Part shown: piece by piece, positions 22,476 through 32,974 of the stretch | Position numbering within the stretch: position 1 is the stretch's first letter | How the letters are laid out: each line of letters starts with the position of its first letter | DNA from: Sporodiniella umbellata | Lineage: Eukaryota > Mucoromycota > Mucoromycetes > Mucorales > Rhizopodaceae | Assembly (NCBI GenBank): GCA_025677835.1 | Contig: JAIXMR010000101.1 | Coordinates: 40,475-104,474, forward strand | DNA: 64,000 bases | Reading direction: 5' to 3' | Notes under the pieces: model-generated | Databases searched by the model: none | What the model saw: only the letters and a program-made list of their open reading frames with translations | What the model was told of the DNA's origin: nothing | Position numbers and translations under genes: made by a program

Positions 22476-23290
22476 CAGAAAAAGAAATACAAAAATGGCT
22501 TTTGATTAAGAAACCATGATCGATTTATTGCTGAAAATAAGAGCTTTCTTGTGCTATCCTTTAATCTTTTGTTTTTACATCTTTTTTTTTTTTTTATAGT
22601 TTAATATACATACTGAGTCTAATGTGTGTTACCTCGATCATTCGAGGCTCTATCTATTCCTCACTGACCTAATACGTTTCTGAAAGCTTGGCTATCAAGT
22701 ACCCAATCACTTCTTTTTCTGCTTGCAAGGAAATCAACAAGATGGAGAACTTGAAAGAGGAGGGGGGCCTTTGTCTATATCAAGCCATATAGATACTCGA
22801 GTGATTTCAAACAAAGAAAAGGAGTCTAGACATTTATGGTAGTCCGTACAAAAATAGACTATTTGAAGTTTCGTGTGTAACAAAAGGAGTAGATGTTACA
22901 AGTCTAAACAATTAATGGGGTTTTTTATTAAGGAAAAAACCGTCAACTAAAACAAAAACAAAACTGAGGCGTTTCTTTTGTTTGTTTTTGTTTGCTTTTT
23001 GAATAAGACCGACGTTCTGTTACATTGAAAGTTTGCCCGCTGTCAGACTATTACCCCTTCGTTCTGCGAACTTTTTTTTTTTTTTTTTTTTTTGGACAGT
23101 TGCCTGTCATACGAACCATAAGCGACATAAATCTGCCTCTGTTATGCTCTACACTGTGAATGTGCAAATCAGATTACTGTATATAGGCACTGTATCAATT
23201 TTATGTATAGACCTTTTTATGTATAGAGACTAGTGTTTGTCAAATTGTTTTATTTTTTTAATTCAAGATTTCATTAATACAGTTACTGTT
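22476..23290. other. Gap between convergent globin and NPT1 genes
   Basis: AT-rich 3' flanks of both genes with a T20 run near 23073. No further exon seen. Confidence 0.6.
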
Positions 23291-24638
23291 TTATTGTTGA
23301 TCAATTCCCAATTCACGTTCGAAAGCTGCGACTAGTTCGTCGTCTGCACTGTGCTTTGATACATCGTCACTCAATTTGATGACACGCTTGCCTGAGCACT
23401 CCTTGATCTTGATCACAATGTTCATTGGCTTGCTTTTTTGATGAGTGTCGCTCGATTTTTTATAGTCATTGGTGAGATAGGTGCCGATACCAAAACTAGA
23501 TCGGATGCCCAACCTACTGGCATGTTCTTGTAGGGCCACAGCTCGATCCACGGTCAAAGAGTCTGAAAAGACAATCACTTTAGTACTAGGATCGATACCA
23601 ATCGATTTATAGTGTTCAACGATTCTATTGGCAAAAGTCATTGGGTCGCCAGAGTCGTGACGTACGCCAGTGTACTTGGAGGCCAGATCGCGGTCAAAAT
23701 CTTTCAAGAAAAGAGAGGTGGTAAATGTATCCGTCAAGGCTACACCAAGTGCTCCTTTGTAAACGCTATGCCAAATCTTTAATGTTTCACGATTGGCATG
23801 TTGGACGTCTTCAAGTGCAGAGATGGCCATAAAAAACTCATGAGCTAACAAAAAAAAAGCCTTCAGTTTCTTTTTTCTTTTTTTTTTTTTGGTCAAGAAA
23901 ATCATTCACTTACCTACAGTACCAATTGCATTCAGTTGATACTTCATAGCAAGGTAAACATTGCTTGTGCCTGTAAAAACGCCTTTCGCAGTCGGGGTCT
24001 GGTTATAAGTCTCGCACATTGTACGTACCACCAAATCTTGTGTCTTAAAATCACGGCGACGACGAGTACCAAACTCGGCAAATGCACAACCGTTGTCTAA
24101 TAACGCTTTGGTTTTTTCTGCTGCTTGTTCAATTTGTCCATCGTAGCTCCAATCCCGATCGACAAAACGAAAGTAGGATTCTGAAATGAGAGCCAGCAGG
24201 GGAACTTCATAAAGAATGGTGTCTATCCATTGACCCACAATTTCCAACTCAAAATCGTTGGTAGATTCATCATACACTATCTTTACTTGTTCTTTAGGTT
24301 TAAAGCGAAACTGTTGTAAAAAGTCGAGGTAGTCTGGTTTAAAGTAAAAGTAGTTTGAAAGATAATCGCGTTCCGCTTCTGTCAAAGTTAAAAACTCCAA
24401 ATCTGCAATCAAAAAAGAGTTAATCTTGTGTTCTTTCGAAACGCTTTTTTTTTAACATACTGTTGATTTGTTGCTGAAGCCAGCCTACAGCTTCGGCATT
24501 TAAATGAAGATCTTTCTCTCGATTTGTGAATTGATACACAACAGGAATGTCTTTTTTGTAGTGTTTGAAAACCGCATTCTGCATAGTAAACTTGTACAGG
24601 TCATTGTCCAAGATGGAGGGAAACACTTCATGTGTCAT
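23291..24638 (-). CDS. NPT1: Nicotinate phosphoribosyltransferase
   Basis: Exons 24638-24461, 24402-23914 and 23844-23291 (406 aa). It converts nicotinate and PRPP to nicotinate mononucleotide, the entry of the NAD salvage (Preiss-Handler) pathway. The N-terminus PSILDNDLYKFTMQNAVFKH is the family start. FAEFGTRRRRDFKTQDLVVR and GTSNVYLAMKYQLNAIGT carry the substrate pocket. VALTDTFTTSLFLKDF and KYTGVRHDSGDP hold the catalytic and phosphate-binding residues, and GIGTYLTNDY closes the barrel. Length agrees with yeast Npt1 (about 430 aa). All junctions are GT-AG and keep frame. Confidence 0.95.
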
Positions 24639-25071
24639 CTTTTATGTCACAATCAAAAAAATAAAAAAGAAAATAAAAGCGTTAATGAGACTTCGCACAC
24701 CGCACCTTGAATCAATGCGATCTGTTCATAAAAAAAAAAGCCACACAAACGGTTTATAACTTCTTTACATAAAGACTTATTCGTTAGGATTTGGCTTTAG
24801 TATTGGGACGCATTTATTTTGCGCTTTCCAGTGCAAGCAATCATTGAATTGAGATATATTTATATGGGCTTCAATGGTAGGTGTTTGTTTTTTTCTAGAA
24901 GTTTCGTTGTTCCAATTGAAACAAAAAAGCAGATACGATCCAATCAAACTTTTTTTTATTAATGAGTTGCTGAAAGGGAAAAAGGAGGAGCCGCAAAATC
25001 CAAACGGCTGTCAGGAATTAATTGCTATTTATATGTTTGTAGATTCCAAACTACTTGTCTATGATTATTAA
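24639..25071. other. Short intergenic gap
   Basis: Upstream region of NPT1 and the 3' flank of the thioesterase gene. Nothing else recognised. Confidence 0.6.
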
Positions 25072-25766
25072 TCAAAATTTGGTAATAGGACCGTGAGAAC
25101 GAGGGCTAATATACAAAGCAGTGGCTTCTGTCAAAAGAACACCGTCAAGGGTTTCGACACTAGCTCTACCCCAGGCTTTACGACCATCCAATTTCTCTAG
25201 ATTACCCCTAACTATCATCCATTGATTAGCAAGGATTGGCTTACGATAATCTACGTTTAGATTGGCAGTGAAGCCTGATTTATTTGGTAGGTGGGGAATA
25301 GTCTGCGCTCAAAAATAGATTAGTCTTTTTTTTATGGGGAAAAACACAACTTTACAATATAGGCCAGCATTTCATCCAAAATAGTTGCGGCAAATCCGCC
25401 GTGAATAATACCGTCATGGCCACACCTAAAGTAATAATAATAATAATAAAAAGGTGTATATGTTTTAGTCGATTGCATACCGATAAACGATTTGTATGTT
25501 TACAAGTTAATGCCAAAATGACAGATCAAGACACATTTGGTTTTATCTTTGTTGAAAAATTTCAAAGGAGTTTTCGCAACTTTTCCTTCACCCCGCAAAG
25601 TAGTAGCAGTCAGTGAATGAGCTCTAGCGGATGCAGACATATTTTCATAGGCAACAACCTCTTCCCAATCTTTGTGCGATCGAAGTTCTTTAACAATATT
25701 AAGGTTTATCTCTTGTATAGAAAGATCTTCGTTTCGCGTGATTTCATGAACTACTTCTACTGTCAT
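25072..25766 (-). CDS. HotDog-fold acyl-CoA thioesterase-like protein
   Basis: Exons 25766-25504, 25425-25356 and 25302-25072 (187 aa). The HotDog signature NLCGHDGIIHGGFAATILDE, with the HGG turn and the helix that follows it, is assembled across the first intron. The second strand block GFTANLNVDYRKPI and the C-terminal GRASVETLDGVLLTEATALY complete the 4HBT-type domain. Members hydrolyse acyl-CoA or related thioesters; the substrate is unknown here. The family match is by motif only. No organelle targeting signal is obvious at the N-terminus. Confidence 0.85.
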
Positions 25767-27035
25767 TTTTTTTTCTGGACTCTAAAGAAAAGAAAAGGAA
25801 TACGAAAAACAAGGAAAAAAAAATAAAAATAAAAGAGTCTGTAACCCTTAATCTTGCTGAATGTCAAAAAGCAAAGAATAATAGAATTTCTCCATTCAGA
25901 AGATTGCTGTCTTTTTAAAGAGGTCCAAGATTAAGTCAACTGCTTTTGGTAAAGAAATCGAATGATAACCGATTTAAGCGTATTCTTCTGGAAAGACAAT
26001 GGCAGATTACAGGACTTTCACAAGTAACGTTGGAACCAATCAAACACGTTTTGGTTGTTACATATCTTCATTATGCTTTTAAGAACCCGGAAGGGGCAAT
26101 ATGTATCTTATTCTAAACTCATTTAGTAGATAATAGTGTACAAGAACTTTTTTTTTTTGGAAAAAAAAAAAATTCCTATCTTGTATACACCAAGGCCTTA
26201 AAACTAAAAGAGTAGCTTGTCTTTTTTAAAAGAGTAAAGGCTTTAAAAGTGGCATAGTTTTGTGCCTTTATATTACCACTGAAAACCAAAAGTTGCATAG
26301 TTACAGTATTTAAACGTTTTGCATTGTCTCCGATCCTTTGGCATGGTTCTCTCACTAAACGATCTCTTCAATCTAATCATTCACACACACGACTTTACTG
26401 TGTTTTTTATGTGCACATTTGTTTAAAAAAAAAAAAATACAGAAAAGTTGTTTCAGTATTGACGTTGATTTATGGATCATATTAAGTGCGTTTTTATAAA
26501 TTTCTTATTGAAAAAAAAGGGGGACAACAGACGAATCCCTCAAATACGTTTAAATTCTTATTTATCAGCTTATTTTTATAAAATCACCTAGTTTTTTGGA
26601 GATCCTGGTAGCATTTTTTTGTTACCAAGATACCCGTCTTTTTCTTAGTGTAGTCTCTCTTCAAAAAGTCATTTGGAAGCCATGGTTTATCGATTTGTTT
26701 CTGCCCAAGAATAAATAAATTAGATATAAAAAAAATTAATGAGGCAATTGAGCCAACCAAAGCTTGTTTATGAAATCTCTGTTCAGCTTTGTAGTCAAGT
26801 ACGTCTTGGGTTGTTTCAAGTCGCCAATCCCTCTTTTTAGTTCATGTGTAAATGATTACCATTATGTTGTCCTTTCTTGTTTTTTAAAGAGATATAAAGA
26901 CATTGAAAAATAAAGGAGGTGGTCAAGCAAGTACATTTTATTTCAAAAGAAAAAGAAAAAAGGTAAATAAAAGAAAGCAGTTTTTATTTATTGTTATTAT
27001 TATTGATTTTTTACAGATTTTTTTTGTGAAGGTTA
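25767..27035. other. Intergenic region, no gene seen
   Basis: AT-rich. Holds a T/A near-palindrome around 26150-26172. No exon with splice support. Confidence 0.6.
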
Positions 27036-27449
27036 TTATGTCAACTTATCAGAGTGGTCTCGGCTTTTACGTTGTACGCGAGATACCCTGGGTTTACGGC
27101 CACCATGAATTCCACGATACAGCTGTTCACCCCAATTGAAACATTCATCGCACGCCACTTTTTTATGGCTCATGCAGCCTGGTTTTCCCTTTGAGACTCT
27201 TGTCCATTTATGTGCCACTGTAAAAGGTTCTCGGTCATCACCCATCCATTTAGTAGAGTATTCTTCCTCTGTTAGTTTATCATGAAGCATGTCCTCCACC
27301 ATCATATTATTGGTGGCTCGGTTGTCTGTAGGACATTTAGTACACACCTCCAGGCCATGGCGCGTACAAAAGATAAAGCCATTAAGAGTAACAGAGTAAG
27401 AGTCTACCACGTTATTATAGTCTTCTTCCACAGGAAATTGAGAGTCCAT
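27036..27449 (-). CDS. Small protein with duplicated C-x2-H-x4-C-x2-C motif
   Basis: An intronless frame of 137 aa, starting at an ATG after an A-rich leader. I do not recognise the family with certainty. Two identical-spacing motifs stand out: C28-x2-H31-x4-C36-x2-C39 (FCTRHGLEVCTKC) and C92-x2-H95-x4-C100-x2-C103 (GCMSHKKVACDEC), each able to hold one zinc ion. They are followed by an Arg/Lys-rich tail (residues 115-132), which could bind nucleic acid. The first motif continues with PTDNRATNN, a pattern I associate with uncharacterised fungal proteins. Function is not assigned; a zinc-stabilised adaptor or nucleic-acid binder is only a guess. Confidence 0.75.
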   Translation of the reverse strand: MDSQFPVEEDYNNVVDSYSVTLNGFIFCTRHGLEVCTKCPTDNRATNNMMVEDMLHDKLTEEEYSTKWMGDDREPFTVAHKWTRVSKGKPGCMSHKKVACDECFNWGEQLYRGIHGGRKPRVSRVQRKSRDHSDKLT

Positions 27450-27553
27450 TTTTGTTAATGTTAGTTTGAAAAAAAGCTTTTATTTTTGTTCAAGATTTAA
27501 AGAGAACAAGAAAAAAAAGGGATTTGCTTAGTGTCTTTATAAGGACTTCTTTA

Positions 27554-27591
<38 letters not shown>

Positions 27592-30500
27592 CACACCACC
27601 AAACCTTTTTTTTTGCATGAATTGCGCTTTTTTTCCCATGCATTTTTTTTTTGTAAACAAAAGTAGTTTAAAAGCTATACATGGTTCTTACAAAACAAAT
27701 ATATGTCTCGAAACTTTCATTTTTACATACAAACAGGATAATAAGAAGGCAAGAGTGTTAAATAAATAAGGAAATAATATAAAAACGGGTGACTTTGAAA
27801 AGGTACCAGAGCAAATACTGCTTTATTCCACTACCCATGTTTTGTAATGCAAACCTACCAAATTATACTTTTGATGTAAAACAAGCACAAAAAAAATACT
27901 AACAAGGCGTTCTCGTGCCCGACTATACTTTGTTTACACTTGTTTCTTTTTTTTTTAAAAAAAAAGAAGTGTTTTACTTGTTTATGAGCTGGATTTTTCT
28001 GCTCAAGACTGAGATAAATAGCCAATTTCTAGGCCTTTTACTTTAAAAAAGACTTTGGAGACAACTTTTTATAAATAAAGCTCGCCATATTTATTAGCTC
28101 CGCATTTCCAAGCCAAAACACACTCACATACACAAACAAGTTTTACGAGAAGGCGCATCGATGAACGTAATAAATATCAAAAATAAAAACGGCTTCTATT
28201 TTCTTCTTCTCTAAAAAAGAAATATATATATTTGGGAGTAAAAAGAGCTTTTTCAATAAAACACACACAAAGAAAAAAAGGAGAGGACGATATCCGTAAG
28301 CTCTGCTGGTCGTACCTTTTGTTGAGGTCAGACTGTATTTCCTTTTCTGAGAGATTTGGTATAAAAGGAAAAAAAAAGCATCATCAACGACAGCAATAAG
28401 AAACCTGAGCTTCTTTGACTATTACTCTCATTTTAAACAATTAAATAAAGAAACATGCTACAAGCATTCTATTCAATTGCGTATAAAAGAGAGGGATTCT
28501 TTCTCTCTGCCTAAGCTTTTGCTTGGTTTCACAAAAAAATAAAACCTGTCAGAGTGAAAAGATGGGCTGCTGGCGCGGGCTGCTTTGTTTTTGTGTAAAA
28601 AAAAAGCAAGCGCCCTCTTTTTTCTGTGTTACTTACTGGTTCGTCACATGGCTCTTTCTAGCATAATATTATACGTCAGTTCTATTAAAGAGAGCTCAGT
28701 GCCATCTAATCAAAGAACCAGATACAATGCTCTATGTTTCTTTTAAACATAATGAAACTAATTAGCTTTGTTTGATTAAAATAAAAAGGTAAGGTTACCA
28801 TAGCAGCAGCAACTATTCATCATCAGATACTGAAGAGAAAAACGTGCTTATTTAAAAAAGAATACTTTTTCTTTCTTTCTTTTTTTTTTTGATAAATCCG
28901 TAAAATACGAATAATATAAAAAATGAATTTGCGGTGTAAAGTTTCTACTAATTGGTCAATAGTAAAGTCTCCTTTCACATATCATACACATACAATCCCC
29001 TTATTTTTTTTTTAAAAAATAAACAAAGAACACCTTTTAATTAAAAAAAAAATAATTATAGTTTGAAAACATAATAGTAAAAGAATGCAACTTTTACTCA
29101 AAAACAAAAATACTCAAAAGTGTATTCTTTAATCCATGTATATCAGATAGATAAAAAAAACCGGAATATTTGTTTTATTCAAGGTAATATATTAAATGCC
29201 TAATCAATGAAAAGAGTATAGTCTACGAAAATTACCATATGCGTCTACGTGTTTTTCTTTTTTTATTTTTCTTTTTGACATTTTCTTTATTTTTGTATCT
29301 AATTTCGTTTTTTCTTTTTCAATTTGGCCACCATAGAAGCAGTGAATTCAGGGTCTGTATCAAGGAAAGATCGGTACAGACCAAGCCGATCTTGGCTTGG
29401 TAAGGGGAGGGAAAAGAAGCACGAGATTATTCTTTAACTTTAAAGAAAATTGATAGAAGGACGTGGAGCAACTATATATTTCATTTCACTTTTTCTCCTT
29501 TATTTTCGCGTTTAGAGCAAGGAGTTTATTTTAAGATAATAAAGCTTGTACGAGATACGTTTTTGAAAAAGTATGCTCTTATAAACTAATATATATTGTA
29601 CCCAAAGTTATTGGCTACGGTAAATTATGTTAAGAGCCCCTTCCCCTCATTGCAAACTTTTATTAAATAATAGTTCTATAGTAGCAAAAGGCTATACGAG
29701 ACAGCCACTGTATGGTTTCGTTGTGTTTCTAAATACTAAATGAACGAAACAACAGTAAGGATGGGCTGATGTACCTCCTTAACTGAAAGCATTATTTACT
29801 AGATGAATAAAAAAAGTTATTGTATATACAGTGCTTCCAGTGTCAATTGGCTATTATCTAGAAAAAATTGATCACTTTTCTAAATGTCAATCGGTCATCC
29901 TTTTAAGTATTTTAGATTGGTATCAATTTTTTTTCTGTGTATATAACATTAGTTTATTGGAGCTCTTTTGGGTGAGAAGAGCATGATATAAGATTATGTG
30001 ATATAGCGCTTTGTAAAAGTGGGTCAAACATCTGAGCAGCAGCTCATAAGCATTTACTATATACTGTAAAAAGGTTGTGCGATTGTTTATTTACAACTGT
30101 TCATTTTAAAAGAGGCAACCATTAGCTTGTAGATACGAGATTATAATAAATAAATAAATTGGTTTCTCTTCAGATTCAATATATAACTAAGGTGGCTGAA
30201 AAATCTACTTTTGTAACCTGGCGCCAAAAAATTAATATGTTCAGAGATTCGTTATTGAAGGCTAAGATAAGCTTTCATTAATAGTATTGTATTTACAAAA
30301 GTCCAAAGATTTGAAGTAGAAAGATAGAACCTCTATTAATTGTTCTTAAGTTGTTTAAAATGTTATGGTTTTTATATTTTGTCGGTTCGGAGGACCCATG
30401 ATCGGTATTGCAGTTCGATATCTGAACAGCGAGTTGATAACAGTAATCGAGTTACTGAGCTGAAGTTGAGTTTTACTACTATACTCTTTGGATAAATGGC

Positions 30501-32464
30501 TTCCTTATGGATCATAGAACGAAAGGAGAACAAACCGCGAGAGTTCTCTTTCAATTTCCAGTGCCCGCCATGCGCCACGCTCTCACCACCAGCTCCTCCG
30601 CCTTAAACTCACTTTCAAACTGTCCTTCACACTTTAAATAGCATTCAAGGAGCGGAGAACAAAAATCAAAGTCTTTCAATGCGAGTTTATATAACCAACA
30701 ATTTACAGTGTCAGTGCTGCGAGTGTAATTGGAAAAGAGCTTCAGCACAGGTAGATCTAAAAAAATTTCGCAGGCGCAGCTATTGATGGTTATCTTGTAT
30801 TGTTGTTATTTGGGTGTTGCTCAGAGAAGTTAAAGATATTGCAGATAGCTTGCTGGGGAAATTGTCAATTGAAAACAGTAAAGGCTGTGTGGGTTGGTTC
30901 AGCTGGCTGGTTCCAGTCGCCTATTTTTATTTATACGTTTAGCGGAGAATAAACCTTGTATTGGTGCACCCAGAGATGATTTTCTCGACCATAAAGCATT
31001 TCGCTGACTTCAACAATACTATATTACTTTAAGAGTAAAGTTGCTTTTATGTTAAGGATTCTAATACTTATGTTAAATACAAAAACACAAAATATGTGTC
31101 AAAGAGATGCCTGACATACCCCCACCTCGCCACTTTAAACCGCAAGTTCTATCTAATTTGTTTAGCTTCTATTCCTCTCTTCCTCCCCCTCCCTCAACAT
31201 TGAAAAAATTGATATCGTTGCCGTAAGAATCTGTATACTTCATTGAAAGAGCTGGCGATTCTACTATTAATACTGTAGGTACCTTTTATAACTTTGGCTA
31301 CAAGAAAGCGCAAAGCGGATACTACAACTAACTTATTTTGGAATTTTCAAAAAGAACACGAACACTTAATTCTTGTCCCCTCTCCCAATCCTCCGCTGTA
31401 AAATAAAGAGTCACTCGATTGCTATTTATTTATCACTAAGTATAGATATACCTATTAAAGGGGTGACCAATTGGTATTCAAAAAAGAGGTCGTTTGACGC
31501 TAGAAGTACTATATCTTAAAATGTGTAGTCGTTTCACACCTTATGGTTGTACTCACCCCCACCCCGCCCCCACCCCCCTTACCCCATTCTGCACACGCAC
31601 CTCCTTTTTTGGTGGTTTGTTTTCCCTCCTTCGCGGGGGTGATCATTACTGCCCAAAAAAAGAAAACAAGCATCAGTTTCTTAAAAGGAAATTATATAAA
31701 AAATCGATTGTGTAGGACAAGAAAAAAAGGGAGTGAAGGTGGAACCTTTCTCTCTCTCTCTCTCTCTCTCTCTTTTATTACCATTGTTCTTGTTTAGTGT
31801 ATTCAAAGAAGGTTTTTTCCCCAAAAATAAACAGAGATTAGAATCTATTAGAACAAAAAAGAAAAAGGTACCACAAAAGAAGAATAAATGAAGGGGGCAA
31901 AAGGTACTGTCATCATCAAGGAGTTTGTTTTTCTTTTACATTTTATTATTTTCGCTTATTCATTTTTCATATATTATTTATTTTTAAAAACAATTTGCTT
32001 AGAGTGCAGATCATTTCATTCAGCTTTACTTTGTCCGTCTTTTGCTATCAGACCGAATATGAAGTAAAGTTACCAAGCATGCTTCACTAATTTCGTATAT
32101 TTTTCTATTTTTTTGGTTTGTTTGTTACAAAAAGGAGTAAATAGTCCAAAACGTATCCTTTGACATCGTAGATTCGGCACAACAATAACCGATTGAAAAG
32201 GAAACGAATACAGCGATCGATAACATAGAAAGACTCCAGAGTTAGTTTGTAACCTTAAAAAAAAATTACAGCCAGACGATTGGCTAAAAAAGAAAGAGTG
32301 CTCAATTGCAGTCTTTTGAAATAAAAGGGGAGAAAAAGCTTAATAAGGAGAAGAAAATAAAAAGTACAAGACGTATAAATATTGCCCTTTTTTTTTCAAG
32401 AATAATAGCAATTTTTGTTTTTTTCTTTTAATTATTTACCCTAATCAAATCAACAGCAACAAAT
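27450..32464. other. 5-kb gene-poor stretch upstream of a zinc-finger factor
   Basis: No complete gene found in this long divergent region between the CHCC protein and the C2H2 factor. It contains T-A junctions (27947-27965, 29004-29019), a TC microsatellite (31749-31772), a short minus-strand coding-like piece at 29299-29400, and a minus-strand patch of raised GC near 30550-30750. Long regulatory sequence or a long 5' UTR for the zinc-finger gene is plausible but unproven. Confidence 0.5.
31749..31772 (+). repeat. (TC)n microsatellite
   Basis: A pure TC run about 700 bp upstream of the C2H2 factor's start, in likely promoter or 5' UTR sequence. Confidence 0.9.
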
Positions 32465-32974
32465 ATGAAAAACGAAACCTTTTACAACACGATGGACATT
32501 TTTAATTGGGATTTCTCATCATCTATTGTCAAGAGTCAGGATGAAATAATGGATCCTTATTTATTTTATTGTTTGGCAGATGATTTTCATTACGTCCCTA
32601 CCCAGTCTTTCTTACCTCTTTCCCCTGGTTCTTCTACCACCTCGGACTGCTCTGACCAATCGATCCATCTCTCCTATTTCCAAGACGATAATAACCTCAA
32701 GGCATTCCCTATGAAAAAATCCAAGTATCCTCTTGAGCAACAAAAACGTTTTGTATGTAACCATTGCTCAAGAGCCTTTGCCCGTAAACACGATTCAGAA
32801 CGACACGCTCGCATTCACACAGGCGAAAAACCTTATAGTTGTCCCTGCTGTCAAAAGTCGTTTGCTAGAAGCGATGCTTTGAAGCGCCATATTCAAAAAG
32901 AAACCAAATGCCGTACAAGCGAACAGGTCTTGTTTTGGAAAAAATCAGGAAAAAGAAAGACATCATCCTTTTAA
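32465..32974 (+). CDS. C2H2-type zinc-finger transcription factor
   Basis: A single-exon frame of 169 aa. An acidic/aromatic N-terminus (NWDFSS, LFYCLADDFHYVP) with a Ser/Thr-Pro patch could activate transcription. It is followed by two linked zinc fingers. Finger 1 uses C98, C101, H114 and H118. A canonical TGEKPY linker joins finger 2, which uses C126, C129, H142 and probably C149, making it a C2HC variant (RHIQKETKC). A basic tail ends the protein. Small two-finger factors of this kind regulate development or stress responses in fungi; the target is unknown. The unusually long upstream region suggests complex control. A second Met at residue 10 could also be used. Confidence 0.88.
   Translation: MKNETFYNTMDIFNWDFSSSIVKSQDEIMDPYLFYCLADDFHYVPTQSFLPLSPGSSTTSDCSDQSIHLSYFQDDNNLKAFPMKKSKYPLEQQKRFVCNHCSRAFARKHDSERHARIHTGEKPYSCPCCQKSFARSDALKRHIQKETKCRTSEQVLFWKKSGKRKTSSF

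Noticed and set aside
30372..30748. Minus-strand frames with raised GC (for example LKDFDFCSPLLECYLKCEGQ)
   Set aside because: Looks like a decayed mobile-element or gene fragment, but I could not connect it to a family or to exons, so it is not listed as a gene.
30890..30925. tRNA-like GGTTCCAGTCGCC sequence
   Set aside because: No acceptor stem, anticodon arm or proper T-loop consensus around it. No tRNA was found anywhere in the window by eye.
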